Positions 1-5,666 of a stretch of DNA of 15,102 nucleotides are shown piece after piece. Within the stretch, counting starts at the first letter, position 1, and each line of letters begins with the position of its first letter. The position numbers and the translations under genes were made by a program. The notes beneath the pieces were generated by a model. That model made no database searches, had not been told where the DNA came from, and saw only the letters and a program-made list of their open reading frames with translations. Source of the stretch: JBEKEX01 sp050013615 (GTDB lineage Bacteria; Chloroflexota; Anaerolineae; Anaerolineales; Anaerolineaceae); NCBI GenBank assembly GCA_050013615.1, contig JBEKEX010000063.1, positions 1 to 15,102 of the forward strand, read 5' to 3'.

Positions 1-112
1 ATCCTTTCCAGAGGATTATTTTACCCCGTTCTGATAAAGGCTCCGGGATTCGAACAAAATCGAACCCTCGATTCGACCGGATTGATATTACCTTGCAATG
101 AAAGTTGGGCTG

Positions 113-1309
113 TTATTTTGCCTGGTCGGGGTCCACGGCGTACAGCCACCAGTTGTTGGCGATGCCGCCGGTTTCTTCGGTGACGTGCGGCAGGTGCAGC
201 ATCCACCAGCGGTGGTGGGCACGGATATCGCCGCCGCCCCATTCGGAACAGTTGACCATGCGGCCGTCGCCGCTCAGATCGGGGAAGTGGTACCAGGTGT
301 CGCAGCGGCTTATCACGTAAGTGGGGCTGCCCCACTGGTAATCCTGCAAGCTGTTGGGCGCAAAGTGGACGCTGCCCACCTCGGCTTTGCCAGAGGCAAT
401 CTGGTCGTAAAGCTCGTAGCGCTGCCACAGGTTGGAATTGGTGGGAATGCTGCGGCAGACGTACTTCATGCTGAATTCGATGCGGTGGGCCATGCTCTCG
501 AGCATTTCGCCCACGGCGCGCTGGTAGCTGAAACCCATGATAATGAAGCGGCGCGAAAGGGTATCCGAGACGGTCAGCGGCACGGCGTTGCAAAAGAAGG
601 CGTCCGGGCCGGCCATTACCGATTCATTAAAGCCGGAGTAGGGCGGGCCGAACATCCAGATCTCGTCGATGGCGCCGCTGTTGATCTTGGCGGGGATGCT
701 GAACTGCGAGAGGATGGGGGCATAGTCGACCGTATCCGGGACGTGGAATCCATTCTGTGCCTGCCAGCATTGCATGAACTCCGCGCAGGTGTAGGCGTAA
801 CCGTCGGTTTTGGCGGGGAAGCCGTCCACCACGTGGCGCTCTTCGATGTTGAAGCTGGCATAGCCGTAGCTGCATTCTCGTAAATCGTCGATGTATTGTG
901 TGACCAGGCTATCGGGGTCGTTCCAGTCCATGGTCTCGCTCAGGCGCTTGCCGCCGGAATCGGGGACGATGGGGTTGAAGATGATCAGCATCACTTTGCG
1001 CTGCAGCGCCTCCGGCTGGGTGGGTGGCATCTGCGATGCAGGCGCCGAAGGTTGTTGAGCAGTCGGCACCTGCGGTGCAGGCGCCTGCTCAGTAGGAGCC
1101 TGCTCAGTAAGAGTGGCAACGGGTTGGTCTGTTGCGGTACTGGTCTGGTCTGTAGTGGTTGGGGATTGATCCGCTGAGGTAGAAGGAGGCGTGGTCGACG
1201 TGGGTTTAGTAGGCGAGAACCACTGATTGAATACTTTTATAAGCTGTAATAAGAAATCCAGTAATGCTCCCAAGGTGCACCTCTGAAGGATACGTTGCAA
1301 TAATCGCAC
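113..1309 (-). CDS. Hypothetical Cys/Trp-rich protein with Pro/Thr-rich linker, probably exported
   Basis: The frame encodes 398 residues from a GTG at 1309. Residues 1-32 are amphipathic to hydrophobic with an Arg-rich start. Residues 33-103 are a low-complexity P/T/Q/A linker. Residues 104-398 look like one globular domain with Cys at 146, 175, 181, 240, 285, 336 and 354. Its C-terminal part (about 353-390) is striking: NCSEWGGGD, then a His pair (365-366), two Trp, HLPH and later NWW. The linker suggests export or surface display, but I see no classical cleavage site. The start is uncertain: GTG 1309 has no clear ribosome site, whereas TTG 1273 is preceded by AGAGG at about 6 nt and would remove 12 residues. 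I think related domains occur in Chloroflexota and Actinobacteria secreted proteins, but this is recollection and I assign no function. It lies 96 bp downstream of surE on the same strand, separated by a perfect hairpin. Confidence 0.75.
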   Translation of the reverse strand: MRLLQRILQRCTLGALLDFLLQLIKVFNQWFSPTKPTSTTPPSTSADQSPTTTDQTSTATDQPVATLTEQAPTEQAPAPQVPTAQQPSAPASQMPPTQPEALQRKVMLIIFNPIVPDSGGKRLSETMDWNDPDSLVTQYIDDLRECSYGYASFNIEERHVVDGFPAKTDGYAYTCAEFMQCWQAQNGFHVPDTVDYAPILSQFSIPAKINSGAIDEIWMFGPPYSGFNESVMAGPDAFFCNAVPLTVSDTLSRRFIIMGFSYQRAVGEMLESMAHRIEFSMKYVCRSIPTNSNLWQRYELYDQIASGKAEVGSVHFAPNSLQDYQWGSPTYVISRCDTWYHFPDLSGDGRMVNCSEWGGGDIRAHHRWWMLHLPHVTEETGGIANNWWLYAVDPDQAK

Positions 1310-1330
1310 CGTTTGAGTACGTTAAACGTA

Positions 1331-1360
1331 GAACCACCTGCGCATGAGAGCAGGTGGTTC
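1331..1360 (-). terminator. Perfect 11-bp hairpin after surE
   Basis: GAACCACCTGC (1331-1341) pairs perfectly with GCAGGTGGTTC (1350-1360) across an 8-nt loop. On the minus strand it follows the surE stop by about 45 nt and is followed only by a weak TACGTTT, so intrinsic termination is plausible but may be partial. It could instead stabilise an mRNA end. A small odd palindrome, ACGTTAAACGT, lies beside it at 1319-1329. Confidence 0.5.
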
Positions 1361-1405
1361 ACGAAGAAGAGGGGTAGTATATGTACACAGGGTTGGGCTT
1401 GCAGC

Positions 1406-2233
1406 TCAACGCATGTGATTGGCAGAGGCAAAAATGGTCTTCGGCAGGGCGATGTTGACCGGTTTATCTTCCCAATCCCAGGCGTTGACCTCGGCCACCC
1501 AACGGTAGGCGGTGAGGTCGAGCTGGATGGGTGTGACCGAGACGTAGCCCGCGGCCAGGGCGCCGATGTCGGTGCCGGGCTCGGGGATGCCGGTGGGGAA
1601 GTCGCCGATGATCCAGTAATAGGAGCGGCCGCGCGGGTCAGCCCGCCGGTCGATGCGGTCGTGATAGACCCGCAGTCCCTGGCGCGTGACCTGGATGCCC
1701 TGGATCTTGTCTTCCGGGAGGAAGGGCACGTTGACGTTGAGCAGAACGTCAGGGGGCAGACCAAAGCGGGACAGGTTTTGTGCGACCAGTCGGCCATATT
1801 TGGCGGCCGGAGTAAAATCCGGCGTGCCGTGGAAATTCTCTGGTGAATCCAGTGAAACGGCGATAGCCGGTACGCCCCAAATGGCGGCCTCCATGGCGGC
1901 TGTGACGGTACCGGAGTAAGTGACATCGTGTCCCAGGTTGGCGTAGGGGTTGATGCCGCTCACCACCAGGTCGATCTTGTCGGGCAGAAATCCGCACACC
2001 GCCAGCGCCACACAATCGGAGGGGGCGCCATCGCAGGCGTAGGCGCTGCTGCCGTCGGCCAGGGTCACATCTTTGACACGCAGAGGGCGGTCGAGGGTTT
2101 TCACGTGGCCGGAAGCGGACCAGTTGCGGTCAGGTGCCACGATCGAAACTTTGCCAAGGGCGCGCATTTCCTGCGCCAGAGCCATCAAGCCTGGGGAAGT
2201 CACGCCATCGTCATTGGTCACTAATATATGCAT
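1406..2233 (-). CDS. surE: 5'/3'-nucleotidase SurE
   Basis: This 275-residue protein begins with the SurE signature MHILVTNDDG. The metal ligands expected from structures of the family are all visible: D8, D9, S39 (in NWSASGH) and N95 (in VSGINPYANLG). The segment YSGTVTAAMEA at about residues 106-116 is also typical. SurE dephosphorylates nucleoside 5'- and 3'-monophosphates with a divalent metal in the cytoplasm and is linked to stationary-phase survival. The length is slightly above the common ~250 residues because of a C-terminal tail. The ATG at 2233 has AGGAG 8 nt upstream. The gene is divergent from tag. The hypothetical gene downstream may be partly co-transcribed if the hairpin at 1331-1360 leaks. 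Confidence 0.97.
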   Translation of the reverse strand: MHILVTNDDGVTSPGLMALAQEMRALGKVSIVAPDRNWSASGHVKTLDRPLRVKDVTLADGSSAYACDGAPSDCVALAVCGFLPDKIDLVVSGINPYANLGHDVTYSGTVTAAMEAAIWGVPAIAVSLDSPENFHGTPDFTPAAKYGRLVAQNLSRFGLPPDVLLNVNVPFLPEDKIQGIQVTRQGLRVYHDRIDRRADPRGRSYYWIIGDFPTGIPEPGTDIGALAAGYVSVTPIQLDLTAYRWVAEVNAWDWEDKPVNIALPKTIFASANHMR

Positions 2234-2294
2234 TCTTGTTTCTCCTAAAAACTGTCGTTCGATTACTTCGAGCGATGATTTATCTTTTTATTTG

Positions 2295-2300
2295 TTTATA
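2295..2300 (-). promoter_or_regulatory. Possible surE -10 element
   Basis: On the minus strand this reads TATAAA, about 60 nt before the surE ATG, inside an AT-rich tract. The hexamer 17 bp upstream is only TTCTTA-like, a poor -35. It is the best candidate in the gap, but weak. Confidence 0.3.
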
Positions 2301-2400
2301 GTGTAACAGCCGTAGGTTAAGAACTGACGAAGATCAGTTTATGGTCTTGTCAATAAATCATAATCTTTTGTTAACATTGGCACGAATTATGCATCCGGCT

Positions 2401-2428
2401 TATACCAGTCGAAAACCCATGGTATAGT
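2401..2428 (+). promoter_or_regulatory. Candidate tag promoter with overlapping operator dyad
   Basis: TATAGT at 2423-2428 is preceded by TGG, giving an extended -10 (TGN-TATAGT). TGGTATA (2420-2426) is also the right half of a perfect 7-bp inverted repeat whose left half, TATACCA, is at 2401-2407, with a 12-nt spacer (half-site centres 19 bp apart, about two helical turns). A repressor bound here would cover the -10. An alternative sigma-A reading is TTGGCA (2377-2382), N18, TATACC (2401-2406). The start would be near 2435, leaving a ~50-nt leader before tag. Confidence 0.4.
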
Positions 2429-2452
2429 AATGTATCGTGTGGAGGTTACCGG

Positions 2453-2476
2453 ATGAACTTAATGACTGTCAGGTAA
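2453..2476 (+). CDS. Seven-codon leader ORF upstream of tag
   Basis: The frame reads MNLMTVR then TAA. Its ATG at 2453 is preceded by GGAGG (2441-2445) at 7 nt, a better ribosome site than many real genes here have. It stops 12 nt before the tag ATG, and the tag ribosome site AAAGGGGA begins inside its last codons. This suits translational coupling or a short regulatory leader. The peptide has no run of one amino acid as in classical attenuators. The strong ribosome site may instead be chance. Confidence 0.35.
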   Translation: MNLMTVR

Positions 2477-2488
2477 AGGGGATTGTTG

Positions 2489-3076
2489 ATGTCCACTGAA
2501 ATCACACGCTGTGATTGGGCAAGAGACAATTCATTATTGCAGGAATACCACGATCGAGAATGGGGCTTGCCGACTCACGACGATAAGCAGCTTTTCAAAA
2601 TGCTGTGCCTGGAGGGCCAGCAAGCCGGGTTGAGCTGGCTGCTCATCCTGAAAAAATGGGATGCCTTAAGTGAAGCTTATAACGATTTCGACCCGGCGAC
2701 TCTGATCCACTTCGATGATCAGAAGGTGGAAAAACTTTTACACAATGACGGAATCATCAAGAACCGGCTCAAGATCAATTCGGCCATCCACAACGCCAAC
2801 GTGTATTTCGAGATCTGCGAAAAATACGGCTCCTTGGACAATTTCCTGTGGTCCTACGTCGACTATCGGCCGATCGTCAACGCCTGGACGCGCATGGATC
2901 AGATCCCGGCCAGCATACCGCTTTCGGATACAATCAGCAAGGATTTGAAGACATTGGGGTTCAAGTTCGTCGGGACCACCACTATCTACGCCTTTATGCA
3001 GTCGGTGGGAATGGTGAACGACCATTTGACATCCTGTGCATTTTATAGTCGTTGTCTGCCAAACTATATTAGCTGA
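2489..3076 (+). CDS. tag: 3-methyladenine DNA glycosylase I
   Basis: The 195-residue product matches Tag along its length. Tag removes 3-methyladenine from alkylated DNA as the first step of base excision repair. The HhH-family zinc-binding set is complete: C8 (RCDW), H21 (YHDREWG), H179 and C183 (VNDHLTSC). The specificity-pocket segment EGQQAGLSW is at residues 42-50, and the LGFKFVGTT and FMQSVGMVNDH segments follow near the C-terminus. The usual length is about 185-190 residues. I chose ATG 2489, with AAAGGGGA 6 nt upstream; two in-frame TTG codons just before it would add only two residues. The gene is divergent from surE and ends about 40 bp before the rho promoter. It may be controlled by the dyad at 2401-2426. 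Confidence 0.95.
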   Translation: MSTEITRCDWARDNSLLQEYHDREWGLPTHDDKQLFKMLCLEGQQAGLSWLLILKKWDALSEAYNDFDPATLIHFDDQKVEKLLHNDGIIKNRLKINSAIHNANVYFEICEKYGSLDNFLWSYVDYRPIVNAWTRMDQIPASIPLSDTISKDLKTLGFKFVGTTTIYAFMQSVGMVNDHLTSCAFYSRCLPNYIS

Positions 3077-3115
3077 TGGACTGCTTGCTTGGGTTGACTC
3101 CTGAGTTGCTACCGC

Positions 3116-3144
3116 TTGCATCATTTCGTGGCTCATGCTATAAT
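3116..3144 (+). promoter_or_regulatory. Sigma-A promoter for rho
   Basis: TTGCAT (3116-3121), a 17-bp spacer and a perfect TATAAT (3139-3144) preceded by TGC (an extended -10) make a strong sigma-A-type promoter. Transcription would start near 3151, giving a leader of roughly 190 nt before the rho start. Confidence 0.7.
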
Positions 3145-3263
3145 CGTTTCGCAAGTTGAAGTTAGAGAAATGAGTTAGTGGGCGTCATCGCCAGCGTCAA
3201 CGTTTGATCTTGTGAACCCAACCAATCCCAGCAACTTTCGTTGAATTCGAAAACCACCTGCTT

Positions 3264-3297
3264 GCCCGCTTCTAGCGGGCGCCCGTGCCTGACGGGC
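3264..3297 (+). repeat. Tandem pair of GC-rich hairpins in the rho leader
   Basis: Two hairpins lie back to back, each a 6-bp stem with a 5-nt loop: GCCCGC/GCGGGC (3264-3280) and GCCCGT/ACGGGC (3281-3297). No T-run follows. They sit 42-75 nt upstream of the rho start in otherwise AT-leaning DNA, so they could be a dispersed palindromic repeat or part of a structured leader controlling rho. The leader between 3150 and 3338 has stops in all three plus frames and shows no coding signal. Confidence 0.5.
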
Positions 3298-3338
3298 AGA
3301 GGCAGTGTGTGACTTAATCTCATTGACACAATTAAAAT

Positions 3339-4502
3339 TTGAATAAGGCAGAAGCCGAGAAAGAGGGCATCGAGCTGCGCGGCGGAATCTTGGAGATCAT
3401 GCCGGAAGGCATCGGTTTCCTGCGCACCAACTACCAGATCGGCCAGGACGACGTTTACGTCTCACAGGCGCAGCTCCGGCGCTATGACCTGCGCGATGGC
3501 GATTTGGTGCTGGGCGTCGTGCGCCCGCCACGCGAGTCAGAACGTCACTACGGGCTGTTGAAAGTGGAAAGTATCAACGGCGTCGATCCAGAGATCGCCC
3601 GCAACCGCCCGACGTTCGAGAGCCTTACCCCGATCTTCCCTGAAAAACGCTTCGATCTGGAAACCGATCCGCACGCCATTTCCACCCGTCTCATCAACCT
3701 CATTGCCCCCATCGGGCGCGGCCAGCGCGGCATGATCGTCTCACCGCCCAAGGCCGGCAAGACCACCATCCTCAAACAGATCGCCAATTCCATCTCGACC
3801 CAAAACCCGGAAGTCCATTTGATCATTGCTCTCATCGGCGAACGCCCTGAGGAAGTTACCGATATGGACCGCTCGGTGGATGCCGAAGTGGTAGCCTCGA
3901 CTTTCGACGAGCCTGTCACCAGCCACGTCCGCACGGCGGAGATCGCGCTGGAGCGCGCCAAGCGCCTGGTGGAGATCGGCCGCGATGTGGTTATTTTGAT
4001 GGACTCGCTCACCCGCCTGGCGCGTGCTTACAACCTGGTGGTCAACCCTTCAGGACGCACTCTTTCCGGCGGTATGGACCCCAGCGCTCTCTATCCGCCC
4101 AAGCACTTTTTTGGCGCGGCACGGAATATCGAGCAAGGCGGATCGCTCACCATCATCGCCACGGCCATGGTAGATACCGGCTCGCGTTTGGATGACGTTG
4201 TCTATGAAGAGTTCAAAGGCACCGGCAATATGGAGCTACATCTTTCCCGGCGCCTTCAGGAACGCCGTATCTTCCCCGCAATCGATATCGAACGTTCCAG
4301 TACGCGGCGCGAGGAATTACTGCTCGGCCCGGATATCTTGCAGCGGGTGTGGCTGCTGCGCCGCATGTATTTGCAGATGATCGGCACACCTCCGCAGGGC
4401 GCCGGCATGGACCAGTCAGTGGCAACCGAGGCTATTTTGCAGCGGATGATCAAGACCAAGAGCAACGAGGAATTCCTGGAGTCATTAACGGAGGATATGT
4501 GA
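3339..4502 (+). CDS. rho: Transcription termination factor Rho, lacking the N-terminal helical domain
   Basis: Rho is the hexameric RNA-dependent ATPase that ends transcription. Counted from TTG 3339 (387 residues), the RNA-binding cold-shock-like fold spans about 15-85 (GGILEIMPEGIGFLR, DDVYVS, VRPP). The Walker A motif SPPKAGKTT is at 135-143, GERPEEVT with the catalytic Glu at about 168, Walker B VVILMD ending at D222, the Q-loop segment at about 236-256, and FKGTGN (R-loop Lys) at 292-297. The ATPase core is intact. The ~45-residue N-terminal helix bundle (Rho_N) found in E. coli Rho (419 residues) is missing: an in-frame TAA sits at 3333-3335 and no upstream frame resembles it. TTG 3339 has no clear ribosome site, so the true start is uncertain; ATG 3399 would begin inside the RNA-binding domain and is less likely. 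The gene overlaps the next one by 4 nt. Confidence 0.93.
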   Translation: MNKAEAEKEGIELRGGILEIMPEGIGFLRTNYQIGQDDVYVSQAQLRRYDLRDGDLVLGVVRPPRESERHYGLLKVESINGVDPEIARNRPTFESLTPIFPEKRFDLETDPHAISTRLINLIAPIGRGQRGMIVSPPKAGKTTILKQIANSISTQNPEVHLIIALIGERPEEVTDMDRSVDAEVVASTFDEPVTSHVRTAEIALERAKRLVEIGRDVVILMDSLTRLARAYNLVVNPSGRTLSGGMDPSALYPPKHFFGAARNIEQGGSLTIIATAMVDTGSRLDDVVYEEFKGTGNMELHLSRRLQERRIFPAIDIERSSTRREELLLGPDILQRVWLLRRMYLQMIGTPPQGAGMDQSVATEAILQRMIKTKSNEEFLESLTEDM

Positions 4503-5572
4503 GCCTTGAACCTTCTCCCAACACGGAGGGAGAAAAGCCGGTCGTGAGAAAAGATTGGCTTTCCACGTTAGCGTGGGTGGTGGCGGCAGTCACGGTGATT
4601 GTGGCTGTCGTGGTGGTGTTACAAACTTTTGGGGTGATTCCAACTTTTGCGGAGGCGTCGACCACAGATCAGCCTGCCGCAGTTTCGCTGCCGACGTACC
4701 AGTCATCGTCCAATAGCACAGCACTCACTCGCAGCGCCAACCCACAGACGAGTAAGGCCGATCTCAGCAGTATGGAAGTTACCAAGTATACGGTACAGGA
4801 AGGCGATTCGCTTTTTGGCATCGCCCGCGACCACAACTTGAAGCCTGATTCGGTGTTGTGGGCCAACCTGGCTACGTTGAACGGCAACCTGGAATCCCTC
4901 TCCATTGGGCAAGTGCTCAACATCCCGCCGGTGGATGGCGTTTATTACAAATGGCAAGCAGGGGATACGCTCCAGAGTGTTGCCGATAAATATCTGGTCG
5001 ACCCATCGGTCATTTTGGATTGGCCTGGCAATCATTTGGATCTGACCGATCCGCAGGTCGAGTCTGGGCAATATGTCATGATTCCCGGTGGGACCGGCCA
5101 ATATACTGATTGGGTGGTGGCAGTTCCTTGGGCTCCACATTCGGGCGCATCGAAAATCTCCAGTCAGTGCACCATTCCGGCAAGTCATGCTTATGGCACC
5201 GGCGGTTTTATTTGGCCGTCAGCTGCCCATTATCTCTCCGGCAATGACTATGGGCCAAGTCACTTGGGCATCGATATCGCCGGTGACCTGGGTGACCCGG
5301 TGTGGGCGTCTGATTCCGGTGTAGTGGTTTGGGCCGGCGCCATGAGCGGCGGTTATGGTAATGTGATCATCATCGAACACGATACGGCTGCCCATACCTA
5401 CGAGACGGTCTATGCCCATTTGAGTGCCATATTGGTCCACTGCGGCCAATCGGTGTCGCAGGGTCAGTCCATCGGCCAAATTGGCAGCACCGGCAACTCG
5501 ACCGGACCGCATTTGCATTTTGAGGTCCATATGGACGGTGGCTACGTCAATCCGCATTACGTGTTGCAATAG
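4499..5572 (+). CDS. Membrane-anchored LysM-M23 peptidoglycan endopeptidase
   Basis: The 357-residue product has a membrane segment at about 21-45, a Ser/Thr-rich spacer, two LysM-like peptidoglycan-binding modules (about 97-143 and 149-195) and a C-terminal M23 (LytM/peptidase_M23) domain from about 250. The zinc and catalytic residues are present: H255 and D259 (HLGID), H307 (YAHL), H338 and H340 (GPHLHFE), so it should be an active cell-wall hydrolase facing outward. I chose GTG 4499, preceded by GGAGGA. It overlaps the rho stop by 4 nt (ATGTGA), so the two are translationally coupled. The open frame continues upstream inside rho without any such site. A paralogue with the same domain order lies at 9261-10469. 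The substrate bond is not deducible from sequence. Confidence 0.93.
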   Translation: MSLEPSPNTEGEKPVVRKDWLSTLAWVVAAVTVIVAVVVVLQTFGVIPTFAEASTTDQPAAVSLPTYQSSSNSTALTRSANPQTSKADLSSMEVTKYTVQEGDSLFGIARDHNLKPDSVLWANLATLNGNLESLSIGQVLNIPPVDGVYYKWQAGDTLQSVADKYLVDPSVILDWPGNHLDLTDPQVESGQYVMIPGGTGQYTDWVVAVPWAPHSGASKISSQCTIPASHAYGTGGFIWPSAAHYLSGNDYGPSHLGIDIAGDLGDPVWASDSGVVVWAGAMSGGYGNVIIIEHDTAAHTYETVYAHLSAILVHCGQSVSQGQSIGQIGSTGNSTGPHLHFEVHMDGGYVNPHYVLQ

Positions 5573-5603
5573 ACATCCATTTTTCACAGTTTGAATTGAA
5601 AAC

Positions 5604-5642
5604 CAAGCCACAGAGTCTACTGCACTCTGTGGCTTGTCTTTT
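5604..5642. terminator. Bidirectional intrinsic terminator between convergent genes
   Basis: A perfect 13-bp stem, CAAGCCACAGAGT (5604-5616) with ACTCTGTGGCTTG (5624-5636), has a 7-nt loop. TCTTTT follows on the plus strand, and GGTTTTC follows on the minus strand. It lies between the ends of the plus-strand M23 gene and minus-strand priA and probably serves both. Confidence 0.9.
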
Positions 5643-5666
5643 AACTATATTCTTGTGTTTCGAATC

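Noticed and set aside
42..80. TTCGAATCC-like T-loop motif and inverted repeats near the left edge, suggestive of a tRNA end or terminator
   Set aside because: The T-stem does not pair (TTTTG against CCCGG), no acceptor or anticodon arm is visible, and the GGGATTCGA/TCGAACCC hairpin has a bulge and no T-run.
98..883. 261-codon open frame on the plus strand
   Set aside because: It is antisense to the 398-residue minus-strand gene, has no recognisable domain, and its composition is that of a shadow frame.
1083..1112. Tandem 15-bp near-repeat
   Set aside because: It encodes the repetitive EQAPTEQAP part of the low-complexity linker and needs no other explanation; two units are not a CRISPR or a minisatellite.
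4349..4498. Upstream extension of the first M23 gene inside rho
   Set aside because: The extension is the alternate frame of rho; the GTG at 4499 has a good ribosome site and gives a normal membrane-anchor N-terminus.
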